Shown here piece after piece: positions 1 to 9,286 of a DNA stretch of 41,484 nucleotides. The stretch spans positions 1-41,484 of the forward strand of contig CAYLHF010000025.1 of the NCBI GenBank assembly GCA_964383365.1. Direction: 5' to 3'. This DNA comes from CAYLHF01 sp964383365. Lineage in GTDB: Bacteria; Bacteroidota; Rhodothermia; Rhodothermales; UBA10348. The notes under the pieces are model-generated. The model saw nothing but the letters and a program-made list of their open reading frames with translations, was not told the origin of the DNA and ran no database searches. The translations under genes and the position numbers were made by a program. Position 1 is the first letter of the stretch. The number at the start of each line of letters is the position of its first letter.

Positions 1-125
1 CGACGGATGTCGCGCCCAACCTTTTAAACACATAACTCTGTCAGCGACAGTATTATTACCACGGAGAGTTGGCGGCGAATGGGATCGAATAGACAGGAAA
101 TATCTTTGGTAACGTTTTCCAGGGC

Positions 126-160
126 TTGACTACTTAACAGTGTTAAGCTTATCATAAGAT
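126..160 (+). promoter_or_regulatory. Promoter and candidate TetR operator
   Basis: TTGACT (126-131) and TTATCA (149-154), 17 bp apart, look like -35 and -10 boxes. Between them sits CTTAACAGTGTTAAG (133-147), an inverted repeat with 6-bp arms CTTAAC/GTTAAG and a 3-bp centre. The regulator's ATG follows at 161 with no Shine-Dalgarno sequence, so the transcript may be nearly leaderless. A palindrome inside the spacer just ahead of a TetR gene is the usual layout of autorepression. That this regulator binds it is inference. Confidence 0.55.
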
Positions 161-772
161 ATGGAAATCGACCATACCCAAGATTTACAAGCCCAGATTC
201 TGGAAACGGCCAGAAGTCTTCTGTCGAAAGATGGCTATGCACATCTATCCATGCGAAAAATCGCCCGGGCTATCGGCTGTAGCGCGACGGCTATTTATCT
301 CTATTACAAGAACAGGGACGATCTGGTCCACGCACTGATCGACCACGGTGTGGATCTGCTCTATGATGATCTGTTGGCAGCGGTCAGGGACAACACGCAA
401 TCTCCCGAGACGGTACTCAGACAACTATGTATGGCATACGTAGCATTCGGTCTGCATAATCCCGAATACTACGAAATCATGTACATCCTTCACCCCGAAT
501 ACGCATCGCGTTATCCAAAAGAGAAGTACCGCAAAGCACGACGGAACCTGAGTCTTTTCGGAGAGGCACTCGATCATGGCATTCAGTCCGGAGATTTTGT
601 CGAGTCAGATCCGATTCTGGCGGCCAGTATTGTCTGGTCGAAGCTTCACGGGATTGTCTCTCTCATCAATTCCAAGAGAATGGATGCCAGATTGAATATG
701 GAGCGGGTGGTGAATGAGAGTGTAGAGCGCGTCATCGCGTCGTATCGCTGTACCTATCTGTCGACCACATGA
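161..772 (+). CDS. TetR/AcrR-family transcriptional regulator, probable fatty-acid degradation repressor
   Basis: A 203-residue protein of usual TetR length. Residues about 10-55 form the helix-turn-helix (SMRKIARAIGCSATAIYLYYKNRDDL), with the typical AIYLYYKN recognition end. The rest is helical and resembles the TetR C-terminal ligand domain found in regulators with the WHG-type C-terminus. It is the first gene of a beta-oxidation cluster and its stop overlaps the next gene's start (ATGA), so it is cotranscribed with fadD. By position it should repress the cluster and be released by an acyl-CoA, as FadR/PsrA-type TetR proteins do. The family call is firm; the ligand and targets are inferred from context. 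Confidence 0.88.
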   Translation: MEIDHTQDLQAQILETARSLLSKDGYAHLSMRKIARAIGCSATAIYLYYKNRDDLVHALIDHGVDLLYDDLLAAVRDNTQSPETVLRQLCMAYVAFGLHNPEYYEIMYILHPEYASRYPKEKYRKARRNLSLFGEALDHGIQSGDFVESDPILAASIVWSKLHGIVSLINSKRMDARLNMERVVNESVERVIASYRCTYLSTT

Positions 773-2640
773 TGCAGACGGAAAATATCGCCAAGAACGT
801 AGGCCGGGCGTCGTACAGAGGTCGGACGTTGCCCTCTCTTCTGTATCATGCGTCAGCGTCGCTCAGCAACGATCACGCGTTCGCTCAGAAAAGTGATTCC
901 GGGTGGAAGACATATTCCACACAGGAATTCAGAACGCTTGCCGAGGAAACGGCAATCGGTATGCGCGAAGCAGGATTAGTCCCCGGAGACCGGGTAGGGA
1001 TGTACATGAGTAGTGACGTTCCGTTCTGTGTCGTGGATATGGGATGCCTGATGGCCGGACTCGTCGACGTACCCATTTATCTGACGCATACACCCGATAC
1101 GATCGGATACGTTCTGGACCATGCAGAAGCCCATGCGCTGGTACTGTCATCGGTGAAACAGTTACGCGAACTCGCCGCCCCGATTGCTGCGAGCACGGTT
1201 CTTCGACTCGTCGTCGTGGACGAAGAACTGCCGGCCGGCGGTCACGATTTTGTACCAGACCACGTCACGCTTACATCAGTCTCTCAAATCCAGACAAAAG
1301 GTAGGCTAACCATTCAGAGCGATCCGGGAGCTGTCCGGATGATGTCAGACACGCTCAACCCGAGCGATCTCGCTACCGTTATATATACGAGTGGGACGAC
1401 CGGATTACCGAAGGGCGTGATGCTGACGCACGAAAACCTGAGTTCGAATGCATTGGCTTCCTTTTCTGAACTGATGGGCGTTCGGCCCGCATCGGACCAG
1501 ACGCACGAACTGTCGCTCTCGTTTCTGCCTCTGACCCACGTATTTGCCCGATCACACTATTACGGGGCGATGGCCCATGGAGTCGGGTTGTATTTCACGG
1601 TTCCGGACGATCTCGTCTCGGACATGGCATCCGTTCGACCCACCATGTTGATTACCGTCCCCCGTGTACTCGAAAAAGTCTATGCACGCATTCAGGAACA
1701 ATCGGCGGCGACGTCCGGGCTCCGCGGTCGGCTGGCGCGGTGGGGATTGTCGCGAGCCCGTCACGACGGTCCATCCGGCATGAAGGACAGGCTTGCCGAT
1801 CGACTCGTATACAGCAGGTGGAGGGCACTGTTCGGGGGACGTCTGCGGTTCCTTATCAGCGGAGGTGCCGCCCTGAGTACAGAAATCGCCGAGGTTTTCG
1901 AAAGAGCTGGCATGCCGGTTCTGCAGGGATACGGACTGACAGAGACAAGTCCGGTAATCACGTTCAATCGATTGGGTAGGAACAGACCCGGAACAGTCGG
2001 AACGGTGCTACCGGAAGTACAGGTCCGGCTGGCTGAAGACGGAGAAATTTTGACACGGGGTCCTCATGTGATGGCCGGTTATTTCCGAGACGAAACACGC
2101 ACTGCGGACGCCCTCGATGAGGACGGGTGGTTTTCGACCGGGGATATCGGGACCCTGTCAGACGATGACTACCTGACAATCACGGATCGGAAGAAAGATC
2201 TGTTCAAACTCTCGACCGGTAAGTATGTGATGCCACAACCTCTGGAGAATCGGATGAGCGCCCATCCGTTGATCGAACAGGCGGTCGTGGTCGGTGCCGG
2301 CCACAAATTTGCGGCTGCCCTCATTTTTCCGAATGTTGAAGCGATTCGCTCCCGGCTCAAGATGGGATCCGACGCCCCGGATGAGTCGGTCGTCTCAGAC
2401 TCCAGAATACCAGCTCTCTTCGATCATGTGGTTTTGCAGGCGAATGAGGGCATGCCCCACTGGACGACGATAAAACGATTCGAGGTCGTCCCGGATGAGC
2501 TGACGATAGAGAACGGGCTATTGACGCCAACGCTGAAGATAAAACGTCCGGCAGTCCGACAAAGATTTCAATCATACATCGATACCATCTATGCTGATGA
2601 ACATGAGGTTCATCCGGATGAGTTGAATACAGAAGGATAA
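769..2640 (+). CDS. fadD: Long-chain fatty-acid--CoA ligase (AMP-forming)
   Basis: A 623-residue adenylate-forming enzyme that activates a fatty acid to acyl-AMP and then acyl-CoA. The P-loop motif YTSGTTGLPKG lies near residue 206, the GYGLTETSP adenine-binding motif near 386, and GWFSTGDIG with DRKKDLFKLSTGKYV near 453-485, which covers the hinge and the C-terminal lysine region. The ATG overlaps the tetR stop by 4 nt; a second ATG at 772 is equally possible. Full length for long-chain ligases of the FadD15/ACSL type. It is followed after 3 nt by fadN. It supplies acyl-CoA substrate to the enzymes encoded downstream. Confidence 0.92.
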   Translation: MMQTENIAKNVGRASYRGRTLPSLLYHASASLSNDHAFAQKSDSGWKTYSTQEFRTLAEETAIGMREAGLVPGDRVGMYMSSDVPFCVVDMGCLMAGLVDVPIYLTHTPDTIGYVLDHAEAHALVLSSVKQLRELAAPIAASTVLRLVVVDEELPAGGHDFVPDHVTLTSVSQIQTKGRLTIQSDPGAVRMMSDTLNPSDLATVIYTSGTTGLPKGVMLTHENLSSNALASFSELMGVRPASDQTHELSLSFLPLTHVFARSHYYGAMAHGVGLYFTVPDDLVSDMASVRPTMLITVPRVLEKVYARIQEQSAATSGLRGRLARWGLSRARHDGPSGMKDRLADRLVYSRWRALFGGRLRFLISGGAALSTEIAEVFERAGMPVLQGYGLTETSPVITFNRLGRNRPGTVGTVLPEVQVRLAEDGEILTRGPHVMAGYFRDETRTADALDEDGWFSTGDIGTLSDDDYLTITDRKKDLFKLSTGKYVMPQPLENRMSAHPLIEQAVVVGAGHKFAAALIFPNVEAIRSRLKMGSDAPDESVVSDSRIPALFDHVVLQANEGMPHWTTIKRFEVVPDELTIENGLLTPTLKIKRPAVRQRFQSYIDTIYADEHEVHPDELNTEG

Positions 2641-2643
2641 ATC

Positions 2644-5046
2644 ATGACACGTACCACCACAGCCATACGAACAATCGACTGGGCCAGGGCAAAAACCTTT
2701 CCACCGTTCACTCGCGTAGCCGTATTGGGTGCCGGAACGATGGGTAGCCAGATCGCAGCCCACATGGCTAATGCCGGCGCCAATGTATTGCTCCTGGATA
2801 TAGCTCCGGGGGACGGAAAGGATGCCAATTCTATCGTGGAGGGCGCGTTCAAGAGAACGCGGAAGCTCAAACCGGATCCGTTTTTTACACCGGAAATAGC
2901 GTCCAGGATTGAACTCGGAAATTTTGACGACGATTTCGCCCGACTCGCCGACATGGAGTGGATTGTTGAGGCGGTGGTAGAGCGTCGAGACATCAAACAG
3001 GGTCTGATGAAGCGTATCGAAGACGTGGTTGGCCCCGATACCGTTATTACGTCCAACACATCAGGTATTCCCATCCGGGAAGTAGCCGAAGGTCGATCCG
3101 AGTCGTTCCGGAAACGATTCATGGGGACTCACTTTTTCAATCCTCCCAGATATTTACCGCTGTTCGAACTGATCCCCACCGAAGACACCGATTGGGAGAT
3201 CGTCGAACGTATTGCCGGCTTTGCCCGGACAAATCTCGGAAAAGGAGTCGTAGTAGCGAAGGATTCTCCGTATTTCATCGGCAATCGAATCGGCATCTTC
3301 GCCATGATGACGGCCATGAAAGAAAGAGTCGATAACGGATTTACCATCGAAGAAATTGATGCACTAACGGGACCCCTCGTCGGACATCCGAAATCGGCGA
3401 CGTTCAGAACGGCGGACGTAGTCGGTCTGGACGTGATGAAAGATGTCATCGATAATCTGTTTGAGGCAGTGCCGGGTGACGAGGACCGAGAACTGTTCCG
3501 GTCGCCACGGGAATTGGATCTTCTCGTCGAGAATGGAGCACTCGGCGCCAAAACGAAAGCCGGATTCTATCGAAAAGAAGGAAAGGAGATCAAGTCCATT
3601 GATGCAGCCTCAGGTGCGTATGAATCTGCACAGCCACTCGATTTACCCGATCTGGAAGCCATCCGTTCGGTGGGTGGTCTCCACAAGAGACTGAACGCAC
3701 TCTTTGAGGCAGATTCCCGGGCGGGCGGCTTCTTTCGACGGACGACGCTGAGTCTGCTCTCGTATGCCGCCAGACGTATACCGGAAATCACCGAATCTCC
3801 GGCAGACGTAGACCGAGCTATCTCCTGGGGATTCGGTTGGAAGATGGGCCCTTTCCAGATGTGGGATGCGCTGGGCTTTGATCGGGTCGTCCGTGCGATG
3901 AAAAGCGAATCCTATCCGCTTCCGGACTGGATTGCGACGATGGAATCGTCTGGACGGACGTCGTTCTATTCCGCTTCTGGAGTGTACATCCCATCCATCG
4001 ACGGTGACGAACGAGTAGTCACCCCGGCTGATGAGAGCGGACTCGCTCCCGCAAAGGCCCATTCCGAGAACGTGCTTTGGAAGAATGATGAGGCCGCTCT
4101 CCTGGATATGGACGATGGAGTTGCCCTGCTGGAATTTAGATCGAAGGCCAATACGCTCGGCCAGCATGTGGTCAGGGCGGTTTTTGATGTCATCGACCGG
4201 GTCGAATCGGACAGGAATATTCGCGGGTTGGTTATTGCCAACGAGGGCGCGAACTTTTCTGTCGGTGCGAATCTCGGTGAACTCGGGATGGCTCTGCTCG
4301 CAGGACAGATGGCACAACTGGAAGAATCGGTGAACAGCTTCCAGCAGATGATTCAACGCGTCAGATATGCTACGAAACCGGTCGTTGTGACGGTTCACCA
4401 GCGGGTACTCGGCGGAGGCGCCGAGATGGTCATGGCTTGTGAGAACCCGGTAGCAGCCGCAGAAAGTTACATCGGACTCGTCGAGTTGGGCGTCGGGTTA
4501 ATCCCGGCCGGAACAGGAACCATGCGACTCGCCGCACAGGCCTCTGCGGCAGCCCCCAACGGTTTTGCCAGCGAAATCCAGTCGTTGCTGGGCCGTTCGT
4601 TCCAACAGGTTGCGATGGCACAGGTGGCTACCAGTGCCCGTCATGCTCAAGAGATGGGATATCTGTCGGAATCAGCCCGTATTGTGATGCGGGCCGAACG
4701 TCGTATCTCGGTGGCATGTTCGGAGGTCAAACGATTGTCTGACGGGGGGTATATGCCTCCTTCGCGACAGGAAAAGTTCAAGGTGCTGGGAAAACAGGGT
4801 CGGGCAACCCTGGAGGTCGTGGCGTATCAGTTCCATCAGGGGCGATACATCAGTGATTACGATCTGCGCCTCGCTCGTGACGTGGCTTACGTGATGACGG
4901 GAGGAGACCTGTCGGGGCTTTCGGTTGTCAGCCCGCAATACGTCCTCGATCTGGAAAGAGAAGTCTTTCTGAGATTGCTCGGAGAGAAGAAAACCCAGGA
5001 GCGGATTCGTTATCTCCTTGAAAACAACAAACCATTACGAAATTAA
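2644..5046 (+). CDS. fadN: FadN-type 3-hydroxyacyl-CoA dehydrogenase / enoyl-CoA hydratase
   Basis: An 800-residue fusion catalysing steps two and three of beta-oxidation. The order is dehydrogenase first, hydratase last, as in Bacillus FadN (about 790 aa), and opposite to E. coli FadB. The NAD-binding GAGTMGS is near residue 30; SNTSGIP and GTHFFNPPRYLPLFELIP (catalytic His and Glu) are near 140-175. The enoyl-CoA hydratase part begins near residue 489, with oxyanion-hole stretches NFSVGANLGEL and LGGGAEMVMACE and the conserved Glu in GLVELGVGLIPAGTGT. It lies 3 nt after fadD and 25 nt before fadA, matching the fadN-fadA-fadE order known from Bacillus. Confidence 0.93.
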   Translation: MTRTTTAIRTIDWARAKTFPPFTRVAVLGAGTMGSQIAAHMANAGANVLLLDIAPGDGKDANSIVEGAFKRTRKLKPDPFFTPEIASRIELGNFDDDFARLADMEWIVEAVVERRDIKQGLMKRIEDVVGPDTVITSNTSGIPIREVAEGRSESFRKRFMGTHFFNPPRYLPLFELIPTEDTDWEIVERIAGFARTNLGKGVVVAKDSPYFIGNRIGIFAMMTAMKERVDNGFTIEEIDALTGPLVGHPKSATFRTADVVGLDVMKDVIDNLFEAVPGDEDRELFRSPRELDLLVENGALGAKTKAGFYRKEGKEIKSIDAASGAYESAQPLDLPDLEAIRSVGGLHKRLNALFEADSRAGGFFRRTTLSLLSYAARRIPEITESPADVDRAISWGFGWKMGPFQMWDALGFDRVVRAMKSESYPLPDWIATMESSGRTSFYSASGVYIPSIDGDERVVTPADESGLAPAKAHSENVLWKNDEAALLDMDDGVALLEFRSKANTLGQHVVRAVFDVIDRVESDRNIRGLVIANEGANFSVGANLGELGMALLAGQMAQLEESVNSFQQMIQRVRYATKPVVVTVHQRVLGGGAEMVMACENPVAAAESYIGLVELGVGLIPAGTGTMRLAAQASAAAPNGFASEIQSLLGRSFQQVAMAQVATSARHAQEMGYLSESARIVMRAERRISVACSEVKRLSDGGYMPPSRQEKFKVLGKQGRATLEVVAYQFHQGRYISDYDLRLARDVAYVMTGGDLSGLSVVSPQYVLDLEREVFLRLLGEKKTQERIRYLLENNKPLRN

Positions 5047-5071
5047 GCGGACCCAAGACAAAGGAATACTT

Positions 5072-6262
5072 ATGGAACTCAAATCAACCGCCTATATCGT
5101 AAGCGCCGTGAGAACCGCTGTCGGTAAGGCCAATCGTGGGACGCTCAGACATACCCGTCCTGAAGAACTCGGAGGTGCCGTTGTCCGCGAGGCCGTTCGT
5201 CGTGTTCCGGGACTTGATGATGCCATGATCGATGACGTGCTCATCGGATGTGCCATGCCCGAGGGCCCGCAAGGGCTGAACATGGGCCGGGTTATCGCGC
5301 AGGTCGCGGGACTTCCCGATGCAGTACCAGGAGCCACCGTGAATCGATTCTGTTCCTCCGGACTTCAGACCATTGCGATGGCCACGCAGGCGATATCTAC
5401 CGGTTTTGCAGACGTGGTCGTCGCCGGTGGCACCGAGAGCATGAGTCTCGTTCCGATGGGAGGATTCTACTATCAACCGGATCCGGGTGTCGTCGATAAT
5501 GATATCGACATCTATGTATCGATGGGAAACACGGCCGAAAACGTAGCAGAAGCATTCGATATTTCGAGAGGAGAGCAGGATCGTTTTTCCGTGCAGTCGC
5601 ACGTTCGTGCACTCGATGCCATACAGTCGGGTAAATTCAAGGACGAAATTCATCCCGTTTCGGTGGAAAACGTACAGTTCGCCGGCGGTACCGTGAAACG
5701 AAACGTCGCGGTATTCGACACCGACGAGGGACCCCGGGCGGACACGAGCATCGAGGCGCTTGCGCGGCTTCGGCCCGTTTTCCGAAATAGAGGTACAGTT
5801 ACGGCGGGGAATTCATCTCAGATGTCTGACGCTGCCGCTGCGGCCGTCGTGATGAGCGGGGACACGGTAGATCGACTTGGTGTCAAACCGCTTGCCAGAT
5901 TGGTCGGATTCGCCGTCGCGGGAGTTGCCCCCGAACTGATGGGCATCGGGCCGATGGAAGCCATTCCAAAGGTGCTTAAACAGACCGGCCTGTCTCTCGA
6001 TGACATCGGCCTGGTTGAACTGAATGAGGCTTTTGCCTCTCAATCTTTAGCCGTAATCAAGGAGGTCGGACTCGATGAGGCCATCGTCAACGTGAACGGG
6101 GGCGCAATCGCGCTGGGACACCCGCTGGGATGTACAGGAGCAAAATTGACGGCAACGTTGATTCACGAAATGAAAAGAAGAGACGTCAAGTACGGTATCG
6201 TGACCATGTGTATTGGTGGTGGAATGGGCGCCGCCGGAGTTTTTGAGAACGTCTCTGCCTGA
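5072..6262 (+). CDS. fadA: Acetyl-CoA acyltransferase (3-ketoacyl-CoA thiolase)
   Basis: A 396-residue thiolase that cleaves 3-ketoacyl-CoA to acetyl-CoA and a shortened acyl-CoA. The acyl-carrying Cys is in NRFCSSGLQT, near residue 93; GGAIALGHPLGCTGA and CIGGGMGAAG hold the catalytic His and second Cys. An in-frame ATG at 5018 would overlap fadN by 29 nt, but the start at 5072 is preferred: AAGGAA (5061-5066) sits 5 nt upstream, and the protein then begins just before the conserved TAYIVSAVRTAVGK. It is the partner of FadN in the oxidation complex. Confidence 0.94.
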   Translation: MELKSTAYIVSAVRTAVGKANRGTLRHTRPEELGGAVVREAVRRVPGLDDAMIDDVLIGCAMPEGPQGLNMGRVIAQVAGLPDAVPGATVNRFCSSGLQTIAMATQAISTGFADVVVAGGTESMSLVPMGGFYYQPDPGVVDNDIDIYVSMGNTAENVAEAFDISRGEQDRFSVQSHVRALDAIQSGKFKDEIHPVSVENVQFAGGTVKRNVAVFDTDEGPRADTSIEALARLRPVFRNRGTVTAGNSSQMSDAAAAAVVMSGDTVDRLGVKPLARLVGFAVAGVAPELMGIGPMEAIPKVLKQTGLSLDDIGLVELNEAFASQSLAVIKEVGLDEAIVNVNGGAIALGHPLGCTGAKLTATLIHEMKRRDVKYGIVTMCIGGGMGAAGVFENVSA

Positions 6263-6317
6263 TGTCGGTCAAGACAACCGGTGCATCAGAATAACCAGAT
6301 GAAATGGGGCAAATACA

Positions 6318-8819
6318 ATGAATTTACCAGGATATGCATTTTTCTCAGTGATGCCCACATGGGCCTGTGTGGCGATCGTCGTCGTGGGTCTCACATTCAT
6401 GGGGTTTAAGGGTGCCGGCATCCGGCCCTGGGTGCTCGCCCTTGCCGTCGTTCTGTACGGCATTGGCGCTTCGATGTCTGCCTGGATTACACTGGCTGTG
6501 ATCGCCGTTGTGTTCGGGATTCCACCCATCCGCCGCATCCTGTCGGGCATCATCATGCGAGTGCTCGATCGAATGAACTTCCTGCCCGCGATCTCGAAGA
6601 CCGAGCAGGAGGCCATCGATGCCGGGACGGTATGGATTGAAGGTGAGCTGTTTTCCGGGAAACCGGACTTCCGGAAGATTCTGGCCGAGCCGTATCCCGG
6701 CCTTTCAGACGTTGAGCAGGCGTTTCTTGACGGGCCCGTTCAGGAACTCTGCGAAATGGTTGATGACTGGGACGTATTTCTGAGAAAAGATTTGTCTCCG
6801 GAGTCATGGGAGCTTCTCAAAAAACATCGCTTCTTCGGAATGATCATCCCGAAGGAGTATGGTGGTCATGGATTTTCGGCGTCGGCGAACAGTGCGGTCG
6901 TGGGAAAGGTGAGTGCGGCCAATGCAGTACTTGGAATCACAGTCATGGTACCGAACTCCCTCGGCCCGGCGGAACTGCTCATCCATTACGGTACGGAAGC
7001 GCAGAAGAATCACTACCTGCCTCGCCTGGCAAGGCACGAAGATATTCCTGCCTTTGCTCTCACTGAACCGAATGCAGGGTCAGATGCGGGCGCGATTTCA
7101 GCCCGAGGGGACGTTTTCCGGGCAGAAGACGGCACATTAAGCCTTCGTCTGAACTGGAACAAGCGATACATCACGTTGGCTCCGATTGCCACGGTTCTGG
7201 GACTGGCGTTCAAACTGTATGACCCCGAAAACCTTCTGGGTCGGGGAACCGATCTCGGGATCACATGCGCACTCATACCCACCGATACGCCCGGTGTCGA
7301 CAATGGACATCGTCACGATCCGATGGGTATTCCTTTTTATAACGGACCGACGTATGGACATGACGTCGTAGTTCCTCTCGAAGATGCCATTATCGGAGGG
7401 AAAGAGGGGGCCGGCCGTGGATGGCGAATGCTCATGGAATCGCTATCGGCCGGGCGCGGAATAAGTTTGCCAGCCACCAGTACGTTTGGAACCAAGATGG
7501 TGGCACGCACAGCTGGAGCCCACGCCGTCGTTCGTAAGCAATTCGGGCTCTCGATCGGGAAGTTCGAAGGCATCGAGGAGCCGCTCGCACGACTCGCCGG
7601 CTTTTCGTACATCCTGGAAGCTGCCCGTCGGTACACGAACGGTGGACTCGACGAAGGTGCAAAACCCGCTGTCGTAACGGCCATCATGAAGTACAACGCG
7701 ACGGAACTCTTCCGTAAGGCGATCAACGACGGGATGGATATTCTGGGCGGGAACGCGATTTCCAAGGGTCCCAAGAACTTACTCGCGAATGCTTATGTCA
7801 ATAATCCCATCGCAATCACTGTCGAGGGGGCCAATATTCTCACCCGTACGCTGATGATATTCGGGCAGGGGGCGATACGGTCTCATCCGTGGGTGCTCAA
7901 GGAAATCGAGGCACTTCGTTCGAAGAACGTGAGGGCCTTCGATCGGGCATTCTGGGGGCACGTCGGACTCGTTATTCGAAGTGGTTTCAGGATGGATCTT
8001 CTCTGGTTGACGCGCGGACGCCTGGCCTCGTCGCCGGTATCAGGACCGACCGCCCGGTATTACAGAAAGCTCGCCTGGGTCTCCGCGACGTTTTCCTATT
8101 ATGCAGACATTGCGATGGCGTTTCTGGGCGGGGATCTGAAGAGGAAGGAGAAATTGACCGGCCGGTTTGCCGATATATTTTCGTGGATGTATCTGTGCTC
8201 TGCCGTACTCCGCAGATATGAAGCGGAGGGCCGAAGGAAAGAGGACCTACCGTTCGTTCACTGGTCAATGCAGTACGGACTAACCGAAATACAGCGGGCG
8301 TTCGAGGGAATTTTTACCAACCTCAAAATTCCAGGCTTCACCGTCCTGCTGAGAACACTGGTCGCCACGATGTTCCGGATGAATCCGATCAGTCGAGCTC
8401 CAGAAGATGCCCTCGGGCATACCATAGCATCTGTCCTGCTGACACCTGGGGAGCATCGCGATCGGATTACTCCCGGGCTCTTTCATCCGGCTCGCGACAC
8501 GCATCCTCGGGCTCAACTCGAACACGCCATGCACCTGTCGGTGGAATCTGACGGAGTTGTTTCCAAAATCAAAAAGGCTGTTCGGTCGGGAGAGATCAAG
8601 AAGGCGTCGATCGGTGAGATGATGCTCTCGGCGAGGGAGGCCGGGATTATTACCGGTGCAGAGGCCGATCTGATTGAACGGGCTGAAAAAGTAAGATGGG
8701 AGACCGTCCAGGTTGATTCGTTTACCCTTGAAGACTATCTGAACAACGCTGTTATTCCGGATCAGGCAGTTGTCGGGGGGGACGGTAGCGGTGAGAAATC
8801 GACGGCGGCACTGGTCTGA
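6318..8819 (+). CDS. fadE: FadE-type long-chain acyl-CoA dehydrogenase, membrane anchored
   Basis: An 833-residue FAD enzyme for the first oxidation step, similar in length to E. coli FadE (814 aa) and about twice a normal acyl-CoA dehydrogenase. Residues 1-75 contain two or three hydrophobic segments (SVMPTWACVAIVVVGL, WVLALAVVLYGIGASM, ITLAVIAVVFGIPPI). The dehydrogenase core follows with KKHRFFGMIIPKEYGG near 175, FALTEPNAGSDAGAI near 250 and TVEGANILTRTLMIFGQGA near 510. The remaining roughly 280 residues are the extra FadE C-terminal domain. It is the last gene of the fadD-N-A-E run, 55 nt after fadA. An electron acceptor (ETF) gene is not present in the window. Confidence 0.93.
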   Translation: MNLPGYAFFSVMPTWACVAIVVVGLTFMGFKGAGIRPWVLALAVVLYGIGASMSAWITLAVIAVVFGIPPIRRILSGIIMRVLDRMNFLPAISKTEQEAIDAGTVWIEGELFSGKPDFRKILAEPYPGLSDVEQAFLDGPVQELCEMVDDWDVFLRKDLSPESWELLKKHRFFGMIIPKEYGGHGFSASANSAVVGKVSAANAVLGITVMVPNSLGPAELLIHYGTEAQKNHYLPRLARHEDIPAFALTEPNAGSDAGAISARGDVFRAEDGTLSLRLNWNKRYITLAPIATVLGLAFKLYDPENLLGRGTDLGITCALIPTDTPGVDNGHRHDPMGIPFYNGPTYGHDVVVPLEDAIIGGKEGAGRGWRMLMESLSAGRGISLPATSTFGTKMVARTAGAHAVVRKQFGLSIGKFEGIEEPLARLAGFSYILEAARRYTNGGLDEGAKPAVVTAIMKYNATELFRKAINDGMDILGGNAISKGPKNLLANAYVNNPIAITVEGANILTRTLMIFGQGAIRSHPWVLKEIEALRSKNVRAFDRAFWGHVGLVIRSGFRMDLLWLTRGRLASSPVSGPTARYYRKLAWVSATFSYYADIAMAFLGGDLKRKEKLTGRFADIFSWMYLCSAVLRRYEAEGRRKEDLPFVHWSMQYGLTEIQRAFEGIFTNLKIPGFTVLLRTLVATMFRMNPISRAPEDALGHTIASVLLTPGEHRDRITPGLFHPARDTHPRAQLEHAMHLSVESDGVVSKIKKAVRSGEIKKASIGEMMLSAREAGIITGAEADLIERAEKVRWETVQVDSFTLEDYLNNAVIPDQAVVGGDGSGEKSTAALV

Positions 8820-8977
8820 CAGGGATTCGGGACGGTTTGTAAGACCGGGAGCGCTCGCCCGGTAAGCGGGGGAGATCAATTCCCTGTGAGTTTAGGGGAT
8901 CCGAAGGAAACACCGACTGTCCCGGCTCCGTTCAAATCACTCACAGCTATTGGAACCCGATAATTTAGGCCCGCAGT

Positions 8978-9172
8978 ATGGCAACTGAAGCAATGAACGA
9001 AAGCTGGCACCGAATCGTATCTCAGATTCGGGCGCTATGGAGTGAACATGAGTTTGAAGACAGCGATTTCAAGAAGGCTCGTGGTAACTTGATCAAGATG
9101 GTTGATCTGATTCATACGACGACGGGCGATTCAAAGGCTGATATCACGCAGAAAATCTCTGCGTTTTTGTAG
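8978..9172 (+). CDS. Small CsbD-like protein
   Basis: A 64-residue charged, helical protein. The pattern W-x2-I-x3-I...W then GNL-x2-MVDLIH-x3-G and a final amphipathic helix resembles the CsbD general-stress family (usually 60-70 aa), but the glycine pattern of the family is weak, so the call is tentative. It has its own upstream region of 158 nt and ends at a strong terminator, so it is probably a monocistronic unit separate from the fad genes. No precise function is known for CsbD proteins. Confidence 0.5.
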   Translation: MATEAMNESWHRIVSQIRALWSEHEFEDSDFKKARGNLIKMVDLIHTTTGDSKADITQKISAFL

Positions 9173-9200
9173 GCCCGACCTGGTCCACATGAAACACCTT

Positions 9201-9232
9201 AAGACCCGGTCTCTGTGACCGGGTCTTTTTTT
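9201..9232 (+). terminator. Rho-independent terminator
   Basis: An 11-bp perfect stem AAGACCCGGTC / GACCGGGTCTT with a 5-nt loop (TCTGT, 9212-9216) runs into a T tract (9226-9232). It lies 28 nt after the CsbD-like gene and closes the left transcription block before the carboxylase gene. This is the clearest terminator in the window. Confidence 0.93.
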
Positions 9233-9250
9233 GGTCTACCATACCCGTCT

Positions 9251-9280
9251 TTGGCAGCTTTTTTCAGCGACGTGAACAAT
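9251..9280 (+). promoter_or_regulatory. Candidate promoter of the carboxylase gene
   Basis: TTGGCA (9251-9256) and AACAAT (9275-9280) are spaced by 18 bp, just after the terminator and just before the ATG at 9287. A promoter is needed here because the upstream unit is terminated. The boxes are only moderate matches and would leave almost no leader. Confidence 0.35.
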
Positions 9281-9286
9281 TACTGA

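Noticed and set aside
8844..8863. Hairpin ACCGGG/CCCGGT after fadE as a terminator
   Set aside because: The stem is only 6 bp with no T tract, so a terminator cannot be supported.
8926..8950. TpsiC-like GTTCAAATC as part of a tRNA
   Set aside because: The flanking bases do not form a T stem and no anticodon or acceptor stem is found.
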